Made by a program: the position numbers and the translations under genes
In this document: piece after piece, positions 1-7,935 of the stretch
How positions within the stretch are numbered: position 1 is the first letter of the stretch
How the letters are laid out: each line of letters begins with the position of its first letter
The notes under the pieces: model-generated
The model's database searches: none
What the model saw: the letters and a program-made list of their open reading frames with translations, nothing else
What the model was told of the DNA's origin: nothing
Assembly (NCBI GenBank): GCA_020636675.1
Contig: JACJXK010000021.1
Location: 1 to 49,969 of the forward strand
Reading direction: 5' to 3'
DNA: 49,969 bases
Source: Prevotellaceae bacterium
Lineage (GTDB): Bacteria; Bacteroidota; Bacteroidia; Bacteroidales; Paludibacteraceae

Positions 1-14
1 CCTTCCTCTACCCA

Positions 15-33
15 CTCAAATCAACATAGACCC
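15..33 (-). repeat. Short dispersed motif, copy 1
   Basis: Read on the minus strand this is GGGTCTATGTTGATTTGAG. Closely similar strings occur at 1817-1836 (plus), 4607-4625 (plus) and 18571-18587 (minus), always in non-coding DNA. The copies near 1 and 18.6 kb are also both followed on the plus strand by a T-run. Function unknown; it is probably the recognisable core of a decayed intergenic repeat. Confidence 0.4.
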
Positions 34-77
34 GTTTTTTTAATCATTACTAAGCCCTGACTTCCATATATTTTAGT

Positions 78-85
78 TATATTTG
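78..85 (+). promoter_or_regulatory. Candidate -7 box upstream of the kamA-like gene
   Basis: TATATTTG matches the Bacteroidales -7 consensus TAnnTTTG. No good TTTG -33 element is visible at the usual distance, so this is only a half promoter match. A small hairpin, ACGATT-GAAA-AATCGT, lies at 186-201 in the resulting leader. Confidence 0.3.
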
Positions 86-229
86 TGCTTGACTTTGTAA
101 GTTATTGAAATACAATCGTAGATACTTTTAAGGAAATTACTGCGGGGGTTGCACAAGCAAAGACCAAAATAATCAATTGTTCAACACGATTGAAAAATCG
201 TATATTGCAAACTTTAATAATCAAGTAAC

Positions 230-1759
230 ATGAAAAGATATAACGACATTTGTTATACTCCCCGCAATTACAACACCATAGAGTTATGGAAAAATGTCAG
301 TGAAGAAGAGTGGCAAGACGCTGACTGGCAATTAAAAAACAGCATCAGAAGCGTTTGTCAACTCAAAAAAGTAATCAAGTTAAACCACTATCAAGCCGAA
401 GAGATCGAACGAACAATTAACGAACTCAAGGCTCAGGGCAAAGAAGCTTTACGCATAACACCATATTACGCATCTTTGATGGCGGCCGACCCGTTCCATC
501 CGTTAATGATGTTTGGGGAAAAATCGTCAAAACGACTTGATCCAATCTTTTGGCAAAGCGTTCCCACACCTGCCAACCTACTTTTCCCTGACACCGGCAT
601 AGAAGGTGCTATGTGCGAAGACTCAAGAAGTTACGGGGCAATTTACCAACGCTATCCTAACAGGGTAGCCCTTTTCGTGGCCGAGAATACCAGCTGCGCT
701 TCATATTGCGTTCATTGCCAAAGAGCCAAATCGCTTGACAGTACCACCCACATCAACAAAGAAGAGATCGACAAAGGCATTTTTTATATAGGTTGGAACA
801 AAAACATAAACGAAGTCCTTATTACCGGTGGCGATGCGCTTCGCATAAGTCAGGAACGCCTCCAGTATGTCCTTGAAGAACTGAGTAAGATAAAACACTT
901 GAAAGTAATACGAATAGCTTCAAGAGTGCCCGTCGTATTACCAATGGCTATAACCAACACTTTACTAAAACTCATAAAACATGCAGCCAACAGACATTCG
1001 GGGACAAGCAAGAAGCATGTTTATTTCATGACACACGTCAATCATTATCAGGAGATAACCGACGATTTGGCTAAAGCAGTAGAGCGCATCAACAATCACG
1101 GGTTTACTATCAGGAATCAAACTGTTTTATTAAATCACGTGAACGATCATTACAAGACTCTTGCCGAGACGTTCAGACGCATGTTCTGGATTGGCATTCA
1201 CCCCTATTATCTTCTTCAATGCCACAAGGAAAAAGGTATCGTTCATTTTATAGTACCAATACAAGTAGGGGAAATCTACATGAAACACCTACAAGGGTGG
1301 ATGTCTGGAATAACGGTACCGCGCTACGCCGCCAACATCGAGGGTGGTGGCGGGAAAGTACTACTAATGCCATCAGGACATGACACGCTAAACATTGGCA
1401 ACAACATTGAAGAGAGAATATCAGAAAGCCACGCCACCATCAACACTTGGGACGGACGAGAAATATTAAAATACGAAGCCTTGGGAAGGACAACGAGAGA
1501 AGAGTATGACAACGCCATCAACGTAATGAACAAATTTATCGGAAGGAAAGGTGCTTTTCTGCCAAAAGTCATCATAATTGACCACCAAGGCAACCACATA
1601 GAAACCACCAACCGCACCAAGCTACCAAGTTTAGAGAAGATGAAGAAAGCTTCGCTACTCAAGTACGAACTGAGCAACAACAGCGACATGCCCATCACGA
1701 ATCCTGCAGAAATAAGCGGCGAACTTGACAAGGCATTTCTTGAATCACGGGGAAAATAG
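230..1759 (+). CDS. KamA-family radical SAM aminomutase homologue
   Basis: 509-aa cytoplasmic enzyme of the lysine 2,3-aminomutase family, which moves amino groups with SAM, a 4Fe-4S cluster and PLP. Seen directly: the cluster motif CxxxCxxC at C156/C160/C163, the SAM-binding GGD at 200-202, and the PLP-lysine motif GGGGK ending at K376. Known of the family: in clostridial lysine 2,3-aminomutase, two aspartates (D293 and D330, 37 residues apart) hold the lysine side chain. By alignment to the GGGGK and QC landmarks, those positions here are H332 and N369, again 37 apart, so L-lysine is an unlikely substrate. The C-terminal cysteine zinc motif of the clostridial enzyme is also absent, replaced by an extension of about 130 residues after GGGGK. 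The gene stands alone with no lysine-fermentation neighbours. Family assignment is firm; the substrate is unknown, with a glutamate-2,3-aminomutase-like role one option. Confidence 0.85.
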   Translation: MKRYNDICYTPRNYNTIELWKNVSEEEWQDADWQLKNSIRSVCQLKKVIKLNHYQAEEIERTINELKAQGKEALRITPYYASLMAADPFHPLMMFGEKSSKRLDPIFWQSVPTPANLLFPDTGIEGAMCEDSRSYGAIYQRYPNRVALFVAENTSCASYCVHCQRAKSLDSTTHINKEEIDKGIFYIGWNKNINEVLITGGDALRISQERLQYVLEELSKIKHLKVIRIASRVPVVLPMAITNTLLKLIKHAANRHSGTSKKHVYFMTHVNHYQEITDDLAKAVERINNHGFTIRNQTVLLNHVNDHYKTLAETFRRMFWIGIHPYYLLQCHKEKGIVHFIVPIQVGEIYMKHLQGWMSGITVPRYAANIEGGGGKVLLMPSGHDTLNIGNNIEERISESHATINTWDGREILKYEALGRTTREEYDNAINVMNKFIGRKGAFLPKVIIIDHQGNHIETTNRTKLPSLEKMKKASLLKYELSNNSDMPITNPAEISGELDKAFLESRGK

Positions 1760-2116
1760 TACATTCTATAAAAATGTCACTTTCCATTGTGACCTTCCAA
1801 AAGGACTATATAAAAAGGAGGCTGTGTTGAATTGAGATGGTAACGACTTAAACAGAAGAAACTACCGGATTGGAACTGTTCAAAAAGATTAGATTTTGTA
1901 GAAATGTGCCGGATATGACAATTCTTTCCAACCCCCTGCCCTCTTACTTTTCTCCGGCAAGAAGAACCAACCGTTGAGTGGAAATTCCTACGGGCTTTCT
2001 GCTCAACGACAAGTCGAATTGCCATGTCCGATCCTTCGTGACTATCCACTACATGTAATTTTAAAATTGCAAATCACTTCGCAAATTGCCTCACCGATAT
2101 GTGGCACTATGTATAA
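1760..2116. other. Non-coding gap with degenerate repeats
   Basis: No credible gene. It holds a copy of the short TCTGTGTTGA-type motif at 1817-1836, a copy of the TTACTTTTCTCCGGCAAGAA element at 1944-1963 (also at 34.0 kb and, inverted, 28.4 kb), and a 7-bp stem CGTTGAG/CTCAACG at 1972-1978 and 2002-2008. The stretch 2041-2095 resembles 4345-4400 (shared pieces include CCACTACA and AAATCACTTCG). The IS3-type element is inserted right after it. Confidence 0.5.
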
Positions 2117-2175
2117 TGCTCCCCAGAATTTAGACAAAAACAAAGGTGGCGGGAAAGGCTTATCTTTGTAAAAAA

Positions 2176-2490
2176 ATGGAAGAAATGGGAAGGAAAAGCA
2201 AGTATGATTCCACGTTCAAGACCAAGGTCGTATTGGACGCAATGAAGGAAAGTGAGACATTGAGCGACTTGGCCAAGAAGTACGAGATAGCGCCCAAGCA
2301 GATCACGGAATGGAGAAAAGAGTTCATGGAGAAATCCGGCATCGTCTTCGAGTACAAGGAAACGGAGAGTAAAGAGATAAAGGCGTTGCGGAGCGAGCGT
2401 GACAGACTTCTGAAGAAGGTCGGACAGCTGACGGTGGAAGTGGATTTTTTTGCGGAAGCCTGCGAGAGAGCAGGCCTGAAGAAGAAATAA
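2176..2490 (+). CDS. IS3-family transposase OrfA (helix-turn-helix)
   Basis: 104-aa DNA-binding OrfA. The ATG at 2176 is preferred over an in-frame ATG at 2146 because the protein from here begins MEEMGRKSKYDSTFKTKVVL, the usual family N-terminus. The HTH spans about residues 10-55 (…LSDLAKKYEIAPKQITEWRK…), followed by a leucine-zipper-like coiled coil. Near the 3' end a T7 run is read in frame as T-TTT-TTT, just ahead of a stem-loop, so a fraction of ribosomes should shift by -1 into orfB and make an OrfAB fusion. OrfA alone normally binds the ends and tempers transposition. Confidence 0.85.
   Translation: MEEMGRKSKYDSTFKTKVVLDAMKESETLSDLAKKYEIAPKQITEWRKEFMEKSGIVFEYKETESKEIKALRSERDRLLKKVGQLTVEVDFFAEACERAGLKKK
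2445..2475 (+). promoter_or_regulatory. Programmed -1 frameshift signal of the IS3 element
   Basis: Slippery T7 at 2445-2451, in the orfA frame GAT TTT TTT, then six bases and a perfect stem GCCTGC/GCAGGC (2458-2463 and 2470-2475) with a 6-nt loop. After a -1 slip the frame from 2451 runs without a stop into orfB. Confidence 0.75.
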
Positions 2491-2495
2491 GGAAG

Positions 2496-3320
2496 TTGGA
2501 GCAGAAACGTCCGTCCGGCATGAGCAGGCACAGGTTCTGTAAGTTGACGAAGACAAACCGAAGCACATTCTACTACAGAAAGAAAACGGAGGCGCAAGGC
2601 AACATAGACGTCATGAACAAGATGGACGAGTACTACAGCGAACATCCCACAGCCGGAGTCAGGACAATGCGGAGCATGCTCCTCATGCAGGGAATCGCAG
2701 TGAACGAGAAACGTGTCAGACGGCTGATGAGGAAGATGGGCATCCAAGCCATCTACCCGCAGAAGAAGCTGACGAAACAGGGTCAGGCCAAGTACGTCCA
2801 TCCGTATCTATTAAAGGGAAAGAAGATAGACAGTCCCGACCAGGTATGGAGCACGGACATCACATATGTCCCCATGCGTCATGGATACATGTATCTGTAT
2901 GCAGTGATAGACGTGCACAGCCGTTACATCGTCGGATGGAGGTTCAGCAACACGTTGGACAAGTCCAACTGCATAGAACTCATGGAAGAATGCATTGCCA
3001 AGCACGGGACGCCGGAAATCGTGAACACCGACCAAGGAAGCCAATATACATCGGCAGACTGGATCAACACATTGGAAGGGAAGGGAATAAGCATAAGTAT
3101 GGATGGCCGCGGAAGATGCAAGGACAACATCTGGATAGAGCGTTTCTGGCGGACAATAAAGCAGGAATACATCTACCGATACCCTACGGATGTGGTGTCG
3201 GATCTGCGTGCCGGAATAGGCAGATATATGGAGTTCTACAACGAACTCCGTCCACATCAGAGTCTAGGAAACGCAACCCCGCCATCCAAAATATACCGCA
3301 TCAAAGATAAGGCGGCATGA
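2496..3320 (+). CDS. IS3-family transposase OrfB (DDE integrase domain)
   Basis: Catalytic half of the transposase, 274 aa from the first ATG, but most likely made as an OrfAB fusion through the frameshift at 2445-2451; the in-frame stretch 2451-2495 adds SLRESRPEEEIRKLEQKRPS-type linker residues. An N-terminal HTH_21-like segment (about 35-95) precedes the RNase-H-fold rve domain (about 110-265). The DDE triad is visible: D121 in WSTDITY, D179 in NTDQGSQY, and E215 in WIERFWRTIKQE. The expected N/G residues around each acid are intact. No internal stop or frameshift is seen apart from the programmed one. Confidence 0.9.
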   Translation: MEQKRPSGMSRHRFCKLTKTNRSTFYYRKKTEAQGNIDVMNKMDEYYSEHPTAGVRTMRSMLLMQGIAVNEKRVRRLMRKMGIQAIYPQKKLTKQGQAKYVHPYLLKGKKIDSPDQVWSTDITYVPMRHGYMYLYAVIDVHSRYIVGWRFSNTLDKSNCIELMEECIAKHGTPEIVNTDQGSQYTSADWINTLEGKGISISMDGRGRCKDNIWIERFWRTIKQEYIYRYPTDVVSDLRAGIGRYMEFYNELRPHQSLGNATPPSKIYRIKDKAA

Positions 3321-3344
3321 TTTTTTTTATAACTTTGCGAAAAA

Positions 3345-3390
3345 TTAGTTCCCCAAGGAGTTGGGGTACCCCAACTCCTTGGGGAACTAA
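3345..3390. repeat. 46-bp perfect palindrome in the IS3 3' region
   Basis: The two 23-nt arms run from TTAGTTCCCCAAGG outward and meet at the centre GGGGTACCCC with no mismatch. It lies between the orfB stop and the right inverted repeat. As RNA it could fold into a very long hairpin; there is no strong T-run after it, so it is not a classic terminator. It may block read-through into or out of the element, or be a regulatory or host-protein site. Confidence 0.8.
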
Positions 3391-3717
3391 AAAGAGATTA
3401 ATCAAGTATTAACACTTGTCTAAATATGGGGAGTACCATAATGAGACAGCTATATGCAATCAAACGACTTACAACATTGAAAAGTGATTTTTGCAAATAT
3501 TATACAAACCGACACAATTACATCAACAATAGAAATGTGATGTTTCTTCGAATGAATTATTTAAGTGCGGCACTTCATACCACTAAACGATGCACTGTAT
3601 GAAACCCCACTAAAACACTTTATGACAACGAAAGGCAAGACATCCGCAAAGCTTTAAGAGCGGAAAACAAACTTAAAGAAACTTCCGTAAAAGGACGGAA
3701 ATAAAGCAAAAATAGAG

Positions 3718-4122
3718 ATGGAAAGATTGACAACAAACAGAGGTTTTTGGTTGACGCTATTACTGACAATTGTAACATTTGGCATTTATGGGTTGTATTT
3801 GATTCATGCTTTTGCCAAGGAAACAAACACTGCATGTAGGGAAGATGGAAAACAAACACAAGGATTAGTGGTTTACATCCTGCTTTCCATTTTTACTTTG
3901 GGTATCTACGGTATCGTTTGGAATTGTGGGTGGATAGTGCGTTGTAATAACTATCTTGTGAAACACCACAAATCGGAAGGCTTACAAGTCTCAACTTACT
4001 TGCTGACTTTGTTCCTTTTAGGTTGGCTTACTCTTGGCATTATGTACATTGTTGTTTTTTGCAAGACATTGTATTTGCAGAATGCAGTAAATTCTACTTA
4101 TAACGAGTTGAATAAACTGTAA
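3718..4122 (+). CDS. DUF4234-type small membrane protein
   Basis: 134-aa inner-membrane protein. It has three hydrophobic segments at roughly 9-30, 50-72 and 90-115; the first two each carry the TFGIYGLY / TLGIYGIV signature typical of DUF4234 proteins. The start ATGGAAAGATTGACAACA gives an N-terminus (MERLTTNRGFWLTLLLTI) that enters the first membrane helix at once, as in relatives. Function of the family is not established. The gene stands alone between the IS3-type element and a long non-coding stretch. A tiny 11-codon ORF lies about 90 bp upstream (ATG near 3622) and is not called. Confidence 0.7.
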   Translation: MERLTTNRGFWLTLLLTIVTFGIYGLYLIHAFAKETNTACREDGKQTQGLVVYILLSIFTLGIYGIVWNCGWIVRCNNYLVKHHKSEGLQVSTYLLTLFLLGWLTLGIMYIVVFCKTLYLQNAVNSTYNELNKL

Positions 4123-4279
4123 AAGAGAACGAGCAGCCAGTGTCAAAAATACCAGCAGCCAACAATCGGCATAGTTATTTGTCTGTATAAGCCCATTCTA
4201 TCAGGTACAGCCCGTATCAAAAATAGCAGTAACTTGACAGGAAAGTACTTCGAAATCGACAACGGACGTCGGTATGGTT

Positions 4280-4315
4280 CGTAGAGATGAAAGCCCCGTG
4301 ACTTTCATCTCTACG
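4280..4315. repeat. 14-bp perfect hairpin
   Basis: Arms CGTAGAGATGAAAG (4280-4293) and CTTTCATCTCTACG (4302-4315) around an 8-nt loop CCCCGTGA. There is no T-run, so it is unlikely to be a terminator. It sits at the head of the dispersed repeat block at 4386-4487. Confidence 0.7.
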
Positions 4316-4385
4316 GCAAAGTGCTTGTGTTCTTCAGAACTGTCCACTACAAGCGACTTACAAAACCCAAATCACTTCGAATATC

Positions 4386-4487
4386 GCCTCATCATTCCTA
4401 TAGAATGCTGTTGCCGGCACCTGCTTTCCCTACAAAGGGATAATGCCTACGGCATTTATCAAAACAGTCACAAGTTATTTTTTTGAC
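4386..4487 (+). repeat. Dispersed intergenic repeat, copy A
   Basis: About 100 bp that aligns with 28515-28612. Both have CATTCCTnnnGAATGC (a small palindrome), then GTTGCCG, then CTACAAAG(G/A)GATAATGCC, and end in AAGTT(A/G)TTTTTTTG. A shorter, weaker copy lies at 18594-18650. All copies are non-coding. No transposase or open frame is shared. Confidence 0.65.
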
Positions 4488-4880
4488 AGTCACCCAATAT
4501 ATAGATTCATAATATAACCTGACACCAATTCTGTTGAGTGTACGATGAAAGGTTGTTCTGTGAAAATTGACAGGCAAAGGAACTCATTCAGCTGAGAATA
4601 AAAATGTGGTCTGTATTGAATCAAGTTTGCAACGATTTTAGCATAATTGAAGAAAATAGACCATTTGCATCATGATAACACACAAAGAACAAGACAAATA
4701 CAAAAACAATAGCCATAGCCTTTGTAAAGAAAAGGAAAGATTGGAAAGAAAAAAACAACACGATTCGACGTTCAAGACATAGTACTCACCTTTGTTGAAC
4801 CTCCAATTTTCTCGGAAAATAAAGTTTCCATACAAAATGAAAAACAAAAACTTCGCAGACACAATCTTAGCTCTTTTTCC

Positions 4881-4888
4881 TAAATTTG
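4881..4888 (+). promoter_or_regulatory. Candidate -7 box for the aminotransferase operon
   Basis: TAAATTTG fits TAnnTTTG and lies 32 nt before the start codon at 4920. The -33 position lacks a clear TTTG. Confidence 0.5.
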
Positions 4889-4919
4889 CAAACAAAACAG
4901 AAAAACTTACAAGAACGAT

Positions 4920-6071
4920 ATGGAAGTAAAGATAAATCCGGCCGTGAGTCAAATGACATCCTTCATTGTGATGGACGTATTGGAGAAAGCCGTTGAGATG
5001 CAGAAAAAAGGCATAGACATCATACACCTTGAAGTGGGAGAACCCGACTTCAACCCTTCCGAATGTGTCATAGACACTGCCAGAAAATCTTATTTGGAAA
5101 ACAAAACACACTACACCCACTCCCTGGGCGACCTTGGACTAAGGGAAGAGATTTCCAAATTCTACCAGCGCGAATATGGCGTACAGGTAGGTACGGACCG
5201 CATCGTGGTGACTTCCGGGTCGTCGCCCGCCATACTTATGGCCCTGATGACTCTTTGCGAAGCCGGAAGCGAAGTCATCCTTTCCAACCCGGGCTATCCT
5301 TGCTACCGCAACTTCGTGCTGGCATGCAATGCGGTGCCCGTCTCCGTAGACCTCTCCGCCGAAGATGGATTCCAATATCCGACAGAGGCGGTCAAAGCCG
5401 CCATCACACCAAAAACACGGGCCATCTTCGTCAACTCACCAATGAACCCCACGGGAACGTTGGTCTCCGACGAGGTTTATAAAGAACTGGCAAAACTGAA
5501 CATCCCGATCATATCGGACGAGATTTACCACGGATTGGTCTACAACGGCCGCGCCCGTTCGGTGCTCAAATTCACAGACAATGCCTTCGTACTGAACGGA
5601 TTCTCAAAACGCTACGCCATGACCGGCCTCCGACTAGGATTTCTGGTCGCGCCCCAACCCTATATGAGAGCGTTACAGATTTTGCAGCAGAACCTATTCA
5701 TCTGTGCGCCAAGCAACTCGCAGCAGGCGGGCATAACCGCATTGAGAGACTCCGAAGCGGAGGTCGACAAACGTAGGGAAATTTACAACGAGCGCCGCAT
5801 CTTCATGATCAAACGGCTCCGTGAGATGGGATTTGTCATAGAGAAAGAGCCTCAAGGCGCGTTCTACATCTTCTGCAATGCGAAGAAGTTCACGACAGAC
5901 TCCTACAAATTTTCGTTCGACGTACTGGAGAACGCACACGTGGGAATCACTCCTGGCGTAGACTTCGGCTCAAACGGCGAGGGATACGTACGCCTCTCTT
6001 ACGCCAACTCCATCGAGAACATAAAGATAGGCATGGATAGATTGGAAACTTATCTGAAAACTCTAAAATAG
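4920..6071 (+). CDS. Fold-type I PLP-dependent aminotransferase (class I/II)
   Basis: 383-aa cytoplasmic enzyme that swaps amino groups between an amino acid and a 2-oxo acid. Landmarks seen: the N176-P-T-G motif in SPMNPTG; D200 in SDEIYHG, which pairs with the pyridine nitrogen; Y203; the PLP-binding lysine K230 in GFSKRYAMTGLRLG; and R238. Length matches the aspartate-aminotransferase-like family. The exact substrate cannot be read from sequence. It is followed after 27 bp by the membrane protein at 6099 and after a further 10 bp by the DNA glycosylase at 7066, all on the plus strand, so the three are probably co-transcribed from the promoter near 4881. Confidence 0.88.
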   Translation: MEVKINPAVSQMTSFIVMDVLEKAVEMQKKGIDIIHLEVGEPDFNPSECVIDTARKSYLENKTHYTHSLGDLGLREEISKFYQREYGVQVGTDRIVVTSGSSPAILMALMTLCEAGSEVILSNPGYPCYRNFVLACNAVPVSVDLSAEDGFQYPTEAVKAAITPKTRAIFVNSPMNPTGTLVSDEVYKELAKLNIPIISDEIYHGLVYNGRARSVLKFTDNAFVLNGFSKRYAMTGLRLGFLVAPQPYMRALQILQQNLFICAPSNSQQAGITALRDSEAEVDKRREIYNERRIFMIKRLREMGFVIEKEPQGAFYIFCNAKKFTTDSYKFSFDVLENAHVGITPGVDFGSNGEGYVRLSYANSIENIKIGMDRLETYLKTLK

Positions 6072-6098
6072 TATATTCCGAAACAATGCTATTACGAC

Positions 6099-7055
6099 AT
6101 GAAAAACCTAAACTTTTTTGAAGGAGAAAAGGGTGCTAAGAGGATACGCTATGTAATCTCATCGCTCATCATATCTGCAATGGTATGCTTTGCATCCATC
6201 TTGGACAACAAGGAGGCCATCTTTCCTGAGGTGGCGGCCCTGACGATAGGATGGCTGGTCATGGACAAGAAGGTTTGGAACGTAAGCACGTTTGAATTCA
6301 TCATCATGATGACCATCGGTGCTTTTGCCGGACTGTTCATCTCCAGATACTCGCCATTCCACATCTATTTCAGCCTACTGTTGGCCTTCGGCTTCGTAGG
6401 AGTGGTGCTAATGACCTTCCGCATCTCACTCCTACCCATGATTTCGGCCTGCATGTTGCCCGTGCTTCTGCATTGCAGAAGTTGGGCATATCCGCTGTCC
6501 GTCTTCGCAATGTCTGCCATCATTGGCGCAACACGCTTTCTTCTGGTGAAAAAAGGGCTACACATGAACATCGCATACAAAGCGCAACAGATGGACATAT
6601 ACAGAGGCCTATTCTATTGGGGACTGCTTTCCTTCGTTCTTGCCATATTGATGGTCATTCCCGTCTTCGGCGAATACAGATATTGCATACTTCCCCCTTT
6701 AGTGGTCACATACGTGGAGTTTGCCAATACCAAATCCGGATTCAGAGACCGGCCTTTTCAAGTATTCACCTCCATCGTAGCGGCAGCCATCATAGGCGCC
6801 ACCTCCCATTTCGTCGGGATACAGATAGGGATGCCTGCCGCCATAACGGCTATTTTCATCTCGACCTGCATATTCTTTCTGTTCGAGAGGTTCACCACCC
6901 CCTTTGCACCTGCCGCAGCCATCGGATTTATTCCTCTGATTGTCCCACAAGAGGATTTACTGATACTTCCCTTACAAGTAACCATCGGTGCGGCCATACT
7001 GATTACGGTGGCCTTGCTGCTATACGTCATCTACCCTAGCCGACTTACAGCCTAA
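6099..7055 (+). CDS. HPP-like multi-pass membrane protein with duplicated halves
   Basis: 318-aa inner-membrane protein with about eight to nine hydrophobic helices and no signal peptide. The two halves resemble each other: FPEVAALTIGWLVM followed by a loop and helices around residues 42-120 lines up with LPPLVVTYVEFANT and its following helices around 195-290. The second half ends in FTTPFAPAAAIGFIPLIV, which looks like the HPP-family signature region (…HPPAGATALIPV…) but lacks the actual HPP triplet. HPP proteins have been linked to nitrite or other small-ion transport in some organisms; no substrate can be claimed here. It sits between the aminotransferase and the AlkD-like gene in one likely transcript. 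Confidence 0.55.
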   Translation: MKNLNFFEGEKGAKRIRYVISSLIISAMVCFASILDNKEAIFPEVAALTIGWLVMDKKVWNVSTFEFIIMMTIGAFAGLFISRYSPFHIYFSLLLAFGFVGVVLMTFRISLLPMISACMLPVLLHCRSWAYPLSVFAMSAIIGATRFLLVKKGLHMNIAYKAQQMDIYRGLFYWGLLSFVLAILMVIPVFGEYRYCILPPLVVTYVEFANTKSGFRDRPFQVFTSIVAAAIIGATSHFVGIQIGMPAAITAIFISTCIFFLFERFTTPFAPAAAIGFIPLIVPQEDLLILPLQVTIGAAILITVALLLYVIYPSRLTA

Positions 7056-7065
7056 AACGAAAATC

Positions 7066-7749
7066 ATGACAGACCCAAACAATCTACGACAAACGCTCCG
7101 CGACCGACTCGCAACAGCAGCAGACGAGAAGTGCAGAGAGAAGGCAGAAAGGCTAACATCAGGAGCTAAATGCCTCGGCGTGACAGTTCCTCAGATACGG
7201 GCAACGGCAAAAGAACTCAAAAAAGAGTGGAGCGAATTAGATTTCGAAACCATCTGCCAAGTAGCCGACCTATGCTTCGAAAACGAATGCAGGGAAGAAA
7301 TCCTCTGCGCCATCTTTCTTCTAGCCCTCCATAAGAAGAGGCTGAATGAAATAAAATGGGACAGGATAAACAGATGGACCTTGCATTTGGACAACTGGGA
7401 GACTTGCGACCAACTTTCAAGCAACATCCTGACCCCAATCCTTTTGAACAACACCAATCCATTTATGCCTTTGGAGCAGATGGCACTATCCGCCAACAAG
7501 TGGGAAAGGCGTCTGTCTGCTGCAACGGCGGCCAACCTTAACCATGGTGGCAGAACCTATCCTACGGAGACATTTCGTATCTGTCAACAACTATTGACTG
7601 ACAAAGAACCAATGGTAAACAAGGCCGTAGATTGGGCACTTCGAGAGATCTGCCAAAAACCGCCGGAAGAGGTCACTTCACTTCTCAAACAAAACAAAAA
7701 TACGGCCTTAGAAAAACGGCTGGAATCATATTTGGCAAAAAGGAAATAG
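7066..7749 (+). CDS. AlkD-type DNA alkylation repair glycosylase
   Basis: 227-aa HEAT-like-repeat protein of the DNA alkylation repair family, which removes bulky or charged alkylated bases without flipping them. The catalytic-site residues of AlkD (W109, D113, R148, W187 in the Bacillus cereus enzyme) have plausible counterparts here: W111 and D115 in NWETCDQL, R148 or R149 in KWERRLS, and W190 in VDWALRE. The rest is predicted all-helical, as expected. The gene lies 10 bp after the membrane protein and probably shares its transcript, although no functional link to the aminotransferase is evident. Some members of this fold have non-catalytic roles, but the retained aspartate favours activity. 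Confidence 0.85.
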   Translation: MTDPNNLRQTLRDRLATAADEKCREKAERLTSGAKCLGVTVPQIRATAKELKKEWSELDFETICQVADLCFENECREEILCAIFLLALHKKRLNEIKWDRINRWTLHLDNWETCDQLSSNILTPILLNNTNPFMPLEQMALSANKWERRLSAATAANLNHGGRTYPTETFRICQQLLTDKEPMVNKAVDWALREICQKPPEEVTSLLKQNKNTALEKRLESYLAKRK

Positions 7750-7935
7750 TCCACTATATTTTCCCACACACCTTTTTCCTTATCATGAACGAGCCATCTT
7801 TTAACCAAAGAAAAAGAATCACAAAAAAGAGTATGCTCAAAACATTACACGCTCACGCTTGTTTTATCTACAAAAGCGATACAAAAGCATTTCAAAACAA
7901 AAAGATAAAACAGATAAAACAAGGAGGATTCTATT

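Larger units (their letters stand above)
2117..3435 (+). mobile_element. IS3-family insertion sequence, apparently intact
   Basis: An element of about 1.3 kb bounded by imperfect inverted repeats: TGCTCCCCAGAATTTAGACA at 2117-2136 and, on the minus strand from 3435, TACTCCCCATATTTAGACAA. Inside are orfA and orfB in the -1 frame arrangement of the family. ATAATG occurs on both sides (2113-2118 and 3438-3443), but it does not sit exactly against both repeats, so the target duplication and exact ends remain unresolved. Reading frames, frameshift signal and catalytic triad all look complete, which argues for a functional copy. Confidence 0.85.
4123..4919. other. About 800-bp non-coding, repeat-rich gap
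   Basis: No credible protein. It contains a 14-bp perfect hairpin (4280-4315), a copy of an approximately 100-bp dispersed repeat (4386-4487), the short TCTGTATTGAAT motif (4607-4625), and the aminotransferase promoter near 4881. The 70-codon ORF at 4274-4486 lies wholly inside the hairpin and repeat and has no family features. Confidence 0.6.

Noticed and set aside
4274..4486. 70-codon ORF on the plus strand
   Set aside because: It lies entirely in a perfect hairpin and a dispersed repeat; no family features and no good ribosome site.
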